Of a DNA stretch of 64,000 nt, positions 10,670-22,675 are shown in pieces (position 1 is the stretch's first letter; every line of letters starts with the position of its first letter). The stretch covers positions 62,216,387 to 62,280,386 of the forward strand of contig CM067298.1 in NCBI GenBank assembly GCA_034231615.1. The letters run 5' to 3'. The notes beneath the pieces are model-generated. The model was not told the origin of the DNA. It searched no databases and saw only the letters and a list, made by a program, of their open reading frames with translations. The position numbers and the translations under genes are program-made. This stretch comes from Meghimatium bilineatum (taxonomy: Eukaryota; Mollusca; Gastropoda; Stylommatophora; Philomycidae).

Positions 10670-12115
10670 CTTCTTCTTCTGCATTCAGCAACTGTGGTCA
10701 TGCTATATTGTTAGGCCCGTCGTCAAGACGAAGTACACTGTCTTCTCCAGGTCAGAGTGGCTGCCCCATAGCTTTTGTCTCAAGTCTGTATCCTCTGGCC
10801 AGGTCTGCTGTCTCTGCTCATTGTATGTTGAGCAGTCCTGAAGTATGTGTTCCAGAGTCTGGGTTCCGGATCCACATGGACATTCATCTGTGTATGAGAT
10901 CCTCAATCGGTAAAGGTGACCCAACAGTCTGCAGTGGCCTGTTCTAAGGCAAAATATTGTGGTCTGTTGTATCTTTGGAGGAGATGTATTGCATCATGTT
11001 TGTCTTCCACTTCCATTTGTTTCTTCCACTTTGCTGTTTATGTGTTATGGATTATTGTTTTTGTCTCTCCATAAGACAATGGGTGTCTGTGTTGCCCCAT
11101 TTCGCTTCCTGCTTTTGACAGAGCATCCGCTTTCCCATGATTCCAGTGTGATGATATCCATTGAAGGGCAATAGCTGATGATTTTTGGATCTGTCTTAGC
11201 TCATGTCTGATGTGCAGAAGGCTTTCGTTTCTGCTGCTCTGGATTGATTCCAGGATCTGCAATCTGTGAATATGGCTATCTTCTTTGATCTTGGCAGTCC
11301 TGGTTCGGTGAAGGCTTTCAGTGCTTGATGGAGTGCAACTGCTTCTGCTCTAAAGTTAGAGGAGTATTTCACGGTTGGAAAAGCTTTTGATATTGTCTTC
11401 CCATCTTTGAGTCTTATAAAAATTCCACCTCCTCCATTCCTTACTGCTCCTTCTGCCGATCCATCTGTGTATACATGTGTCCATTCCTTGGGATTGTATT
11501 TTATTTCTATCATCTCTAGTGTCAATGCTTTTAGTTGAGGTGGAGTTTGGTATTTTTTATTAAGTATTCCAGTAACCTGTGTTATTATGGAGACATTTTG
11601 GAGACTATTGTCTGGCTCTTCAAAGTCTGTTAGTGTTTCAATTTCATTTGGGAGGTTTGTGAGGATATCTTTGTGTTATTGATGGAGATGGTTGGAGATG
11701 TGACAGAAGCTGGTTCTCTTCAGCATGCTTGTGGTTGATCTATAAATTTGCGCATGCATCGGATGGTTTGGCATGCACTTCATTTTTTCCCTTTGAACAA
11801 GCACTCTTTCTTCTCTTCTGTCATACAGTGGGCGGATGTTTACATGTTTTTCCATTGCATGGATTGGAGTGGTTTTCATCCCTCCTGAGATAAGTCGAAT
11901 CCTGCATTTTGTACTTTAGATAGGTGATCAGTATTTGTTTTTGATGCTGATGCCCGGGCTGTCATTCCATATTCTACTACAAGTAAAACACTGTAACAAG
12001 TGATCAGACAATTCAGAACCACCTTCAAGATGCCAACTTTTGTGTTTATCAACCATCCATTTGAATGCTGCCCACAGAGCAGCTCATTTAGCATGATCTG
12101 TGCAGCACATGCACA
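10670..12115 (-). mobile_element. LINE-A relic (A4): RT C-terminus and RNase H
   Basis: Ends with the family tail (TTCTTCTTCTGCATTC on the plus strand). Minus strand reads RT thumb remains 'KTTPIHAMEKHVNIRPLYDRR' at 11800-11880, then RNase H 'WTHVYTDGSAEGAVRNGGGG' at 11430-11490, 'NFRAEAVALHQALKAF', 'IAIFTDCRS' and a decayed tail with 'WISSHWNHGKADALSKAG'. 'CGSGTQTLEHILQDCSTYN' at 10790-10870 is the C-terminal Cys/His motif. Frames are broken in several places. It is inserted in the Tc1-like element. Confidence 0.85.
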
Positions 12116-12507
12116 GTGGGCTAACTTAGATGTTCACCGATGAGTCCCGATTTGTCTTGGAGCATACAGATGGATGAATCAGTATGGAGATGACATGGTG
12201 AATACTTTAATGATGGTGCAGTCCCCAAACATAACCAATATGGTGGGGGAATCAGTGATGATGTGGGGAGACATTAGTTTACTTCACAGAACCTTCCTTT
12301 ATCATGTGATTAAGAATTTATTGGTGACCGATACAATGACAATATTATACTGCATCTTGTCACCTTAACACTGCAAGCCATTGACACAATGCAGTCCTTC
12401 AAGATGATAATGCAGGACCACACTGTTCTCATGCAGTAAATACTTTCCTGCAACAAGCGAGTGTCTCTAGAATGGATTGGCCTACAAAGAGTCCTAATAT
12501 TTTTTCC

Positions 12508-12665
12508 ATCTGTTCTCAAACTCTCACCACATCTCTCTTAAAGCAGGATAATGGTCCTACAAGATTACAAGTAGGATGTAGTCTAGAGAACGGGAATGCA
12601 CTGTGTCGCTATTTTATTTGCATTAATAGCGTGATATATCTGACTTTGGCGTAAGTCCGATATAA
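12508..12665 (-). repeat. S-B repeat
   Basis: Plus strand TCTCTCTTAAAGCAGGATAA, CCTACAAGATTACAAGTAGG, GGGAATGCACTGTGTCGC. S-B shares a 3' end with S-A but has an extra 30-40 bases (GTCCTA-TAGATTTCC block) and a shorter head. Inserted in the Tc1-like element. Confidence 0.75.
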
Positions 12666-12892
12666 ATCCAATTCTTGAAATCAGCTTGGGCGACAATTAA
12701 GCAACATCAGTCATCTCCTGTAATTTTGTATGTGCTGCTTCTGGTACTTCAGCATCAGTGGCAGGCAGAGTCCCAAGGTTTCAATTGCAGGTTCATCATT
12801 TCCATGCAACAGCATTGCCTTGAATATATTGCAAATAGTGGAGGACACACATGGTACTAACAATGTTGACCGTTGTTATTATTCTCATTAAT

Positions 12893-13270
12893 TTTGAAAT
12901 GTTATTCTCATTAATTTTGAAAACCCAGCACTGCAAGTTATTGGGTGCAATGCAATCCTTCAAGATGATAATGCAAGACCACATCATTCTCTTGCAGTAA
13001 ATGCTTTCCTGCAACAAGCTAGTGTCAATAGAATCGATTGGCCTGCCAATAGTACGTATAGGACAAGCTTAGGCAACAAGTTAAGCAACATTAGCCATTC
13101 CCTGACACTGTGCATTAATTGCTTCTGGTACTTCAGCATCAGTGGCAGGCAGTGCCATAATGTTTTATTTGCAAGCTCATCATTTCCATGTGACAGCGGT
13201 GGCTTGAATCTAACGCAAATAATGGAAGGGACACATGGTACTGACAATGTTGACCTTTGCTAATGTTTTC
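12893..13270 (+). repeat. Internal duplication of the Tc1 3' half
   Basis: The stretch reading 'AILQDDNARPH' and 'AVNAFLQQASVNRIDWP' at 12940-13045, followed by C-terminal sequence to 13270, repeats material already present at 12370-12500 and 12665-12890 with about 10-15 percent differences. The copy boundary carries a short direct repeat (ATTCTCATTAATTTTGAAA) at about 12881-12921. Confidence 0.7.
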
Positions 13271-13899
13271 ATTAATTTTGAAAATGACGGTTGTTTTCAT
13301 TGACATGATGTCATTTTACACATATTAATGCTAGCATCATAACATATATTGTTGATTGTAACTGAAAAGCTTGCCATGTTATATTTTGAAATGCTGTTCT
13401 GTTATTATTTCTTTTCTTTTTACTTAGTGTCCTTGCAAAAAGTGGTCTTCAACTTTTTTTTGAAAGGTATATAATATATATTTATTATGTATCGTTCAAA
13501 AAAGTAAATCAAAATTGTATAAATGTATATGTCTACCTTTACCACTCCATCGAGGTGCTCCAGCTTTTGGGAGACTTTCTTGTGAAGTATTACCATCAGG
13601 TGTGGTTAGTTGTCCACTCACTGAAAACATTTTGCCATTTATGAAGTATAACATAGAATAGTATTAAAATCCCTAATGATATTTTCATTAAGTTGTATTA
13701 GTTTATTTTGTGTGTTTTTTCAGTTGTTGATTTGCAATATAGTACATGTGCGCGAACACTTCAACAGAATTCTTCTCAGAAAAGCTTTGGTTATTCATAA
13801 ACAGAAGAGACTTCACTTCGGTCTGACAGTCTCATAGGTATGCAATATCTTTGAAAAAATGGCAATTATTACTCATGCCGGTTCTTCCTTATTTTGGCA

Positions 13900-14110
13900 G
13901 CAGTATATGTATATTTTCCATGATCAATGAGATATTTGCTAACTCATACCATGCTTTAGGTTAATTTTCCAGTCTTATTTTTGTCAGTTACTATATTGTC
14001 TCCATGCAAAAGAGGGTTCTGAGAAGACTTCTGTATATTGTTTGTCTCTAAATCCAATATAAGTGCTTTCAATAGCTTATTCAATCTCTCTTTTACTACG
14101 GGTTGTTGTT
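13900..14110 (-). repeat. S-C fragment
   Basis: GATATTTGCTAACTCATACC through TCCAGTCTTATTTTTGTCAG and TCTAAATCCAATATAAGTGC closely repeats 17062-17200. Confidence 0.7.
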
Positions 14111-14308
14111 TTTTTTAGAGGCATTGTTGCCCATGTTTTGTACACAAGATCTTTTAAGATTGGCTATTTTATTTTTTTAAAATCTACTTTGGCATTTATA
14201 TGAACATAATAATTGTTCTGATAAAAAAATGTAATAAATATACATTAATTATAGAATGAATTTGATGTATCTTTTTAATCTGTGAGTTATTCATCATATT
14301 TGGACATT

Positions 14309-14990
14309 CTTCTTCTTCGGCGATCATTACTCAGTCAGGTTGGGACTTCGGACTCTATGATATAGGCTGCTGTCTGTTTGAGAGTGTTCACTGTGCCATA
14401 CAGTTTCTCTTCAACACTGATTGGGGTTGGCTATGTCTTGTTTCTCAGGTCTGCATACTGGGGACATTCTTGTAGGATATGTTCTGCTGTCATATTTGCA
14501 TGGCTGCAATGGCAGAGCCCAGTTGTACCTATTTTGAATTTGGTGTACAAATGATGTCTCATTTTGTTGTGACCAGTTCTGAGGCGCAGCAGGATAACCT
14601 GGTCTCTTCTGGACAGTTGGTAATACCCGTCATCTGCATTATATTTGGGGTGGTCTTCTTTCCACTTTTTGTTATAGTTGCCTTTAATGATGGTCTTCAC
14701 TTCTTTATAACTGACTAGATAGTCTTCTTGAGGTAACTTCCCTCCTTCTTTGACCAGTCTATCTGCAACTTCATTCCCTTCAATGTTACAGTGTGACGGT
14801 ATCCACTGGATCACTACTCTTTGGAAATTATTGTACAACTGAACTAGAACTGCCCTCAATTCATTCAGTTCGGTGTTCTTGTGTAGCTTCAGTGCTGTTA
14901 TGACAGAGTCTGATAGTAGTACAATATTCCTGTGCACTTGTTCTTTGTGTTGTAAGATAGTTTCTGCTGCTTTCTTGAGAGCTTATGATA
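14309..14990 (-). mobile_element. LINE-A relic (A5): RNase H and C-terminal motif
   Basis: 5'-truncated copy ending at a CTTCTTCTTC tail on the plus strand. The open frame 14431-14937 covers 'VLLSDSVITALKLH', 'QWIPSHCNIEGNEVADRLVK' (RNase H) and 'CHCSHANMTAEHILQECPQY' (C-terminal Cys/His motif), 168 residues without a stop. 5' truncation is usual for LINE copies. Confidence 0.9.
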
Positions 14991-15189
14991 CTTGGCGTTA
15001 TTTTGTCTTATATTTTCCATATTTTTTCTCCAGATATACTTATGTTTCAAGTGTATATACTATTTTATTTGGCGTAGTTGCATTCATGATATAAAAACCA
15101 AATTCACAGCTCTCGCTTCCATTTAAAACATGTGGCTTGTTCAGTTTAATTAGACAATAATAACAATAATTAATAATAATAATAAAGTT

Positions 15190-15365
15190 TTGAAATCAAC
15201 TGCCCGCCGAAGACAGATGTGTCGGGCCATTGGCGCAAATAAAACGGCGACACAACGCATTTCCATTCTCTGGACTACATCCTTCTGGAAATCTATTAGG
15301 ACCATGGTCCTGATACAAGATATCCAGTGGGAGTTTGAGAATGAACGCAGAAGAAGAAGAAGAAA
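15190..15365 (+). repeat. S-B repeat, intact tail
   Basis: ATTGGCGCAAATAAAACGGC, ACATCCTTCTGGAAATCTAT, then GAGAATGAACGCAGAAGAAG. The tail matches S-A and LINE-A. Confidence 0.85.
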
Positions 15366-15626
15366 TCAACTGAATGGCTGTTTTGGAAATTTTCAAAACT
15401 ACCTCAGTACTGAATCTGAAATATTTTTGAATAACACACATAATCCACACATATTACATGTTTTTGTGTTTGCAATTTAATAATCTACACAGTGATTCCA
15501 CTGTGCATATAGATTTTTGTTGCTTGAGCTTGGCAAATGCAAATTTCTCACAAAATATTACTTTATATACAATATTTTATAACAGTTTTTATTTTTCTAA
15601 CACAACAGTTTACCGTATGTTTTTCT

Positions 15627-15906
15627 TCTTCTTCTGCGTTCGTTCTCAAACTACTGCAGATTAGCAGGATGTAGTCAGGAGAACGGAATGCATTGTGTCA
15701 TGGTTTATAGCATTGCTGTGATATCTGTGCCTTTCGGTCTGACACATCTGACTTCAGCATGGCTTTGGGTCACTGACCCTATATGGGATGGGGCAGCCAA
15801 CTTCATCCCATAACCTCTTAAGTCGCCTTTTACGACATGCATAGCAGATAAACAGTGTTACTATTCTTTGCTCTCCTTTCGGGCCCAGGCAACATATGGG
15901 CGCTCC
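15627..15906 (-). repeat. S-A SINE-like repeat
   Basis: About 280 bp, ending on the minus strand in GAACGCAGAAGAAGAAG. Diagnostic blocks are CCCGAAAGG-AGCAAAGAATA, a GTAAAAGGCGACT motif, CATCCCATATAGGGTCAGTG and ATGCTGAAGTCAGATGTGTC. No tRNA-like box A/B is evident at its head. Confidence 0.9.
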
Positions 15907-16022
15907 GTATGTTTTAAAATAAATATCAAACATTAGAATAAAACTTTTATATTTAAGATAATTAAAATAATTATTATTATTTCTTTTATCTTTTAAAATA
16001 TATGCAATAAATTTAGATAAGC

Positions 16023-16053
<31 letters not shown>
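16023..16053 (+). repeat. AT microsatellite
   Basis: Imperfect TA repeats of about 30 bases. Confidence 0.95.
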
Positions 16054-16224
16054 CACATTTTTTACTTGATTCTTTCTTCTTTTCGCTTTATGCCTCGTGT
16101 CAGGTGTTTCTCTGGAGATGGCTCTTTTTTTTGTCTGTTTCATATGTTTGTTTTCGTTGATTCTTTTATTTCTGTAATCTATCTTTTATCCCTTGAATAA
16201 TTCCCTTGATAGATGTATTTTTCT

Positions 16225-16385
16225 TACTTCTTCAGCATTCATTTTCAAACTCCCACTGGATTTCTTTAGTAGCAAGACAAATGGTCCTACTAGATTTCCA
16301 GCAGGATGTAGTCCAGAGAATGGAAATGCATTGTGTCGCCATTTTAATTGTGCCAATGGCCCATCACATCATATTCGGCGGGATA
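16225..16385 (-). repeat. S-B repeat
   Basis: Plus strand CTTCTTCAGCATTCATTTTC, CTAGATTTCCAGCAGGATGT, TGTGTCGCCATTTTAATTGT; same order as the other S-B copies. Confidence 0.85.
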
Positions 16386-16822
16386 GATGTAATTAAAAAA
16401 GTGTCCATAAATAATTTTTGGCCCAGAACAATGGATCAACACCTACTGGGTCAATTGGGTAGTGGATGTTTTATTAGAATTTTGTCTCAAAATTACGCCG
16501 TGTTCAAATTATGATTCAGATTGAAATTTTCTCTTTCAAATGAAAAAATCGCACTTTGTACATCATTTCGACTGCCATGACAAAGTGATCTTTAGTGCCA
16601 GTCCTAATAACCCTTAGTGCACTCTTCAACAGGAAAATTATATATTTTTCTAAAAGTTCTTAAAAAGTTATTTTTTTTATCTCCAGTCAATTACTCCACC
16701 TCTTCAGTAACAAGTATTAATTGTAAACATTCAAGGGTCTATATGATCCACAAATTATTACTTTCAAGATATTCAGCAACTTCATAATTTTCCTTGTTTG
16801 GGTGGAACTATCTCTCTCTGTA

Positions 16823-18000
16823 CACCATGTCTTCTTCTGCCATTCGCTTTTTGACAACTAACACAAATTTACATATGATTTCCATAGCGGAGCATGAAGT
16901 ATGGTGTGCTACCATTTTATTTGTGGAATGTAGGCCAAGCACATCTGATTTCTGCATGTTTTTAATTCAGATGAACTTCCCTAGTCTGTGCAGCCTTTCT
17001 ATCTGTCACCAAGCGATGAGTGTGTATCAATTCTATACTATGACGGTTTATCATTCACTGTGAGATATTTGTTAACTCATACCATGCTTTAGGTTAATTT
17101 TCCAGTCTTATTTTTGTCAGTTACTATATTGTCATCATGCAAAAGAGGGTCCTGAGAAGACACATATATTGTTTGTTTCTAAATCCAATATAAATGCTTT
17201 CTAAGATAGCTTATTCACTCTTTAATCTCTTTTACTATGGGTTGGTCTTTTTTTAAAAGAGGTATGGTGTGCCCTTTGATTTTACAAGCCAAACTTGTCC
17301 CTGTGGGGCAATTTCTGAGAAATCAGACAGGTACTGAACTTTTCTCATCTGTGAGCTTGATTCTGGTATATGACACATACTACAGTGGAGTTGGACTCAG
17401 GTTGGTGTGCTTCTTAGCCGAGGTTTCGTTCTTGGACATCATGAACACCTTATTCAAGTTTGAGATTCTACACACATATTTCTTTGAATTAGGATAATGT
17501 GGTATCATGATACCACATAACCTGCGACTGAAAGGCTGCTGAAAGCTTGTGAACATTGTTTTCATTATAATTTCCATTTTCTCACTTATGTTTGCATCTG
17601 ATGCTGCCTTCTAGAGCTGTGCTTCCTTCGCATGTACTCAATAGGCTAGCCGTACTTCTCATTAGACTTGTCCCTTATTTTAATTTGTATAAGCCTTTGG
17701 ACATCACAACCGGGCACGCAAGTGTTTTCTTATACTGTGCTGTTATAAAACTATTGTTTTGAGTTGGGATCAAGAGATATATTTAGATATATTTGTCGTG
17801 CAAACACAATTCACATTCCATCTCAGTCTACACTATCTGTACATAATCCATAAAATGTTATCCAGATTGCTTCGAACAAGTTTGAAGTAATCTGTTCCCA
17901 AGATGTACCACAAGGAGGTGCTTTTAGGATCTTGGTTATCTGTTAACCCTGGGATTGTATGAGAGAATCGCAAATCCCTTTGTACCCATATAAATCACTA
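16823..18000 (-). repeat. S-C repeat, decayed and rearranged
   Basis: TCTTCTTCTGCCATTCGC at the tail, CCCTAGTCTGTGCAGCCTTT, GGTACTGAACTTTTCTCATC, TTGTTAACTC blocks, and GGATCTTGGTTATCTGTTAA at 17931. A stretch near 17057-17130 repeats 13929-14000 (AACTCATACCATGCTTTAGG), which may belong to the same family. Confidence 0.65.
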
Positions 18001-19270
18001 AATGTTACAAGTGTAAGTCACTGTTTTTTTAAGTTAATTTCACCAGCATTTAATATCTGAACATACAGAGCAGAAGGCCACAGTACAACATGACCAATTT
18101 TTTTATGGTCACAGCTCTGATATAATTTGAATAACTCCTCTTATGGAAAGATGTGTACCTCACCACAAGAAGTACTTTTTTTCCACTTAATTCAAGGAAA
18201 AAGAAATTCAAGAAATACATTTAGCAAGAGATCTTCAAATAGATGTCACCAATTTTGTAAACAATCTCATTTTCTTTCAAGGGCAATATGTTCACAAAAC
18301 AATGACAACAACAAAGAACAAACACATTCACAAATTTATAACAACTTACATCTTTTCCCTCCGCCTTTCTTTTTGATTGATATTTTAGATCTGAAGACAA
18401 AAATGAGAGCATTTTTGCATATGAAGATTAACTATGTGCATAACTTGAGCAAAGTTATTTTTAAATTCCATAATTGCTTGTGGCAATGAAATGTGAGAAT
18501 TCACAGTAGACGGCAATAGAGTTTGGAAACTTAGGTGGCTTTTATCTACTCTAAATTTTGTTCTGGGATGGTAAAATGTTTTAGAAATAAATGAGTCACT
18601 AAGCAACCAGAGACATATCAAGATCACAAAAGAGTCACATCAAAGTTGTCTATAGTAAAAGACTGCCAAGCTCTTGACATGGCACACTAAAGCCATATTG
18701 AGTAAAACAGTCATCTGGGACTTTTTTTTTAAAATCTGGAAATCTCATGTAGAGGAACAAGGAGTGGAATATCATACTCCCTCCCTTAAGCACTCGATCC
18801 ATCAATATCTAAATGTAATACTTAGAGAGGTAATGAAATTTGCTAATCACTAGAAGCTCACAGGATAACACAAATATCAACAATTTAAACAAAATTCCTT
18901 TAATCAAACACACAAATATTACTCACAACAAGAAATGGTTATGTTGTGTTCTTGATTAAAGTATTTTGGTTGAAATGTCTTTTTTTTTTAAATAAAAAAA
19001 ATAAGGTTATCCTATGTGTTTTCCTATTAGCAAACATTCATTATCCTGTTGCCAAGTTTCACCTGTTGGATTAGTTTTGCTGCAATTATTATCTATTATT
19101 GAATGTAACAGACATTGGTACTTCAAAGCATGAACATATTAATAATACTCCTCTTAAACTCCTTACAATAATACTCCTCAAGGAAGTAGACGAAGGCTGT
19201 CATAGACGAGATCTGTACCACACCATCACAGAGCCAATATTTACTCCTGCCTGTACAATTCACTCCTTTT
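18001..19270. other. Intron, nothing recognised
   Basis: AT-rich intron between exons L and M. A 120-codon plus frame at 18127-18489 has low-complexity composition and no recognisable motif. Confidence 0.5.
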
Positions 19271-19274
19271 AGAA

Positions 19275-21990
19275 GAATTATCATCAGATGACATATTCTT
19301 TCCAGATCGTAGTCTTCCCTATAGATTTCTTGAATTCTCCACAAGGTCTTGAGCAAGCAGTACGTCTCTTTTAGTGAAATATGCAGGTACTCTTGAATGT
19401 CTTTTGCCCAATGGTGTCTTGGGCGGCCTTTGCCCCTTCACCTTCTATCATCCCCTCCATAAACACTCTCTCCATGCCATCGTGTCTCTTAATGTGACAG
19501 AAAAAAACTAGCTTTTACCTTAATATGGTGTTCAGAAGCAAGCCTTTCTGGACGTTAATTGTTCTTAACACCTCCTGGTTTGTTTTCCTTGTTGTCCATG
19601 ATATTCTCAGAACTCTTCTATAGCACTTTAATTCAAAATATGGGTAAAAATTTGATTGCGTCCACCGTTGTGCTATAAAATCATATCGAGTCATGCCTTT
19701 TTAAATTCACAATTTTAAAAAATCTAAACACTGATTCTAACCCCCTTCTCCCTCCTAAAAAAACTATAAACTAATTCTAATCCTTTTAACCCCTATTTAC
19801 AAAAATCTATAATTTTATGCAACTTATCTAACACTGCAAATGTCACAACGGTGGACGAAATCAAATTTGCGCCAAAATGTTATTCTCTTGGCCTCTGTTT
19901 TATTTAGTGTCCATGCTTCACATCCATATGTTGCCACAGGAAACACAAGTTCGTATTAAACACAATTTGTCGCTTATGTTAGGACCCTGAAAGTTTCTTT
20001 AGCTGTTTTAATTTTGACAGTACCATTGCTGTTCTCTTAATCTCAACTGCGCAGATGCCGCATTGTTTATATTATTTCCTAAATAATCAAAATGTGTAGC
20101 TTCTATATTGCAGTTCTCTATATCAATTTTGGGTCTTCATTTTGTTTTGTCAGTCGCCATTATTTTTGTCTTTCTAATATTTAAGAACAAGCTTTGCTGT
20201 TTGCTGAATGTTTGGGTTGATTTAATTATACAGTAGGTCATGTTTGTTGTTAATAGCACTGTGTCATATATTTATGGGTCTGAAATCAGGCTTCATTGTT
20301 TCTTGTCTCACATTTCTCATTATATTTTCTGCATAGATGTTGAACAAGTATGGAGACAAGGTACAACCTTGTCTTACCCCTTTCTGTACACAAGCACTCC
20401 AATTTGCATCCTCCACTTTTGCTGCTGCTTCTTGGCATACAACTCTGCTATTAATCGTGTAATGTGTTTTGGGAAACCCATGTTGTTCATTATTTCCCAT
20501 AATTGATGGTGATTGACACAGTTGAATGCTTTGGTATAGTCTATGAAGCATGCATGCAATGTGATATTATACTCTCTACATTTCTCTATGACCATCCTCA
20601 TGTTAAATATATGATCTCTCGTGCCCCTATCAGCTCTGAATCCTGCTTGTGCTTCATGGATCTCATCTTCCATTTTGCTATATATTCTTTCCATTATAAT
20701 GTGTAGTAGTATTTTACTGGCTTGGTTGATTAAGGTGATTGTTCTATAATTTGAACATATTTGCATATCACCGCTTCTGAGTATCATTTCGAATCATTTC
20801 AGCTGTTATGTCGTACAACCTGCTGCCTTTCCTCTCTTCAAACTGTAAATTGCTGATCTAATTTCTTCTATTGTAGCTCTGGTTCTTGTGTATTTCTATC
20901 TGTGTTTATTTGGTTCACTAGGTCATTTTGGGGTGGCGCTGAGTACATTTCTATACAATATTCTTTCCACTTTTCTAGAATGTCACATTATTCTGTAAGG
21001 GTGTTTCCAGATGTGTCTTTGATAACTTGCATAGATGTTTTATATGTTTTGCTCTTTATGGTATTTGCTGTGAGAAACATGTCTTTTATTTGTCCTTCTT
21101 CGTACAGGTCCTCTATGTTTCTGCAGGGTCCTTGATAAATTTTTGTTTATCCTATTTGTCTTTTTATTTCCCTACTGAGTTGTTTGTATTAGCACAGCTG
21201 TTGTTATGCTTGACTTTCCTTCTTTCTTCCACTAACTTCATGGTAGTGTCTGTTACATATGTTTTGTCTTTTCTTTGTTTTCTTGGATATATATATTTGT
21301 CCACCCTGTCCATAAATCTCTTTAATCCTGTTAGTTAACTCTTCCACTGGAAGTTTGTTTGAATTTAACTACTAATAGTTCATGGTCAGAGTTGCAGTCT
21401 GCCCCTGGGTATATGTTACATGATGAAATACTTGATTTCCATCTTTGCTGAATCTATATAGTCGATTTGATTTTTCTATACAATCTAGGGACCTCCAGGT
21501 ATACAGTTTCCTAGGGTGTTGTGTAAAGTTGTTTTCTTCGTAAAGTGTAAAGTTGATTTCGAAATAGAATTGAATTAGTGTTTCCCCGTGATCATTTCTT
21601 TCTTCCAAGCCGAAATTTCCTTTCAACTTTAGAATGTGTATTAGTCTACTTTCTCCAACTTTGGCGTTAAAATCGTCAATAATTATCAATGTCGTACTTG
21701 TTTGTTTTATCAATTGCTGCATCTAGCTGATCATAAAATGTATCCATTTCATGGATTTCTGCTGCTGAAGTTGGTAATTAAACCTGTACAACTATAATGT
21801 TTCTCTTGTATGATTGCATTCTAATACTGATGAATCTATCACTGATAGGATTGCATTCTAATACGGACGATATCGGCGTCTTAGCAATGATAAAACCTAC
21901 TCCACTATGTCCTGCTTTCTCACTGTCTGAGAATATGAGCACTTCACCAGTTGTTTGGATAAGATGACCTTTGCCTGACCGTCGATGTTA
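19275..21990 (-). mobile_element. LINE-C relic: endonuclease, RT and C-terminus
   Basis: Reads on the minus strand: endonuclease 'IIIDDFNAKVGESRL' at about 21645-21695, RT 'CSNYRTITLINQASKILLHI' at 20710-20765, 'QAGFRADRGTRDHIFNMRMV', 'HACFIDYTKAFNCVNHHQLW' (motif A), 'GVRQGCTLSPYLFNIYAENI' (motif B) and a 3' end resembling 'IYREDYDLERICHLM'. Multiple frameshifts. A 231-bp inverted-repeat element is inserted at 19642-19872. Confidence 0.85.
19642..19872. mobile_element. 231-bp inverted-repeat element in LINE-C
   Basis: AAATTTGATTGCGTCCACCG and its inverted partner near 19845-19868 form 26-bp inverted repeats with one mismatch. Flanks CAAAATAT and CAAAATGT give a probable 8-bp duplication (7 of 8). 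LINE-C sequence continues on both sides. Confidence 0.82.
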
Positions 21991-22154
21991 GAAGAATAGG
22001 AACATAAATTTATATAATAATCTTTTCTTTTTCATTCCAATTGGCAGGTGAGAGCCATCTATACAGTTTGCACTCTTACAGGAATAATATTCCCTGCTCA
22101 TTAAACCTGAACCATCTGAAGCAACATGTAGATACTGAGTATCTTTTTTTTTCC

Positions 22155-22376
22155 TTTTCAAAACTCCAGCTGGTTAGCAGAATATAACCATGAGAGTGGA
22201 ATGTGCTGTATCATAGTTTAACATTTGGCCGCAATAAGTGAGTCTTTCAGCCTGATTCACTGGACTTCAGCATGGCATTTTTTTAGTATCTTAGCCAACT
22301 ACAGGATGTGAAAGCTGCTCACATGAACTATCTGCATAATCCCCTCTTATGGCATGCATTTACTATTCTTCGTTCA
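22155..22376 (-). repeat. S-A repeat, degenerate
   Basis: The block order of S-A is kept (GTTAGCAGAATATAACCATG, GACTTCAGCATGGC, TTATGGCATGCATTTACTAT) but with about 25 percent differences by eye. Confidence 0.65.
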
Positions 22377-22557
22377 ACATTTGTGCTGAGATTTTGAGAT
22401 AGTTGGAGATAGGATTTTTACCATCAAACAAACTTCATTATACATCACATGGTAGCAGAGAATGTATGGTATTTGAAAAGAGCAAGCAATAATGGTGCAA
22501 ATTGTATACTTGAAAGTGACTTGTAAAAAGAAAACATGGAATTTCTGTGAGATATAC

Positions 22558-22634
22558 CTTGTTGCTTCAGCTAAGCTAAGAGTTTTGCTAAGAGCGTCTT
22601 TCATTTCCTGATTCTTGCTTCTACCGGCCAATTC
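22558..22634 (-). CDS. TOPBP1: TOPBP1 exon L: predicted short helix
   Basis: Twenty-five codons plus two bases: ELAGRSKNQEMKDALSKTLS followed by LAEAT. This resembles the short helical segment (with 'FQKQLQEIMSAT') of the vertebrate ATR-activating region in position and character. The acceptor is ATTCCACCAG with a T/A-rich tract, the donor is AAG/GTATAT, entering in phase 0 and leaving in phase 2. A 600-bp inverted-repeat element begins only 42 bases upstream of the acceptor, where the branch point would normally lie. Confidence 0.75.
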
Positions 22635-22675
22635 CTGGTGGAATGGAAAAAAAAACACTTAATAATAGGGTTATC

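Larger units (their letters stand above)
10050..13470 (+). mobile_element. Tc1-like element broken by LINE and S-B insertions
   Basis: Left end ACCCTGCAAAAAAGTTAAGA and, near 13430-13470, a partly matching inverted end. Tc1-type transposase remains on the plus strand: 'RVTTPQEDNLIQRQ' at about 10570-10620, 'VMFTDESRF' at about 12130-12160, 'SVMMWGDIS', 'LQDDNARPH' at about 12395-12425 and 'MDWPTKSP' at 12472. A LINE-A copy (10670-12115) splits the transposase, and an S-B repeat (12508-12665) splits it again. The C-terminal part is then duplicated: 12665-12890 is repeated at about 13060-13270, and the second catalytic motif recurs at 12960-12985. Many stops; a pseudogene. Confidence 0.8.

Noticed and set aside
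15754..16143. 129-codon minus-strand ORF
   Set aside because: Runs across S-A and an AT microsatellite; low-complexity product with YIYIYIFIYI.
18127..18489. 120-codon plus-strand ORF
   Set aside because: No recognisable domain; composition like random AT-rich DNA.
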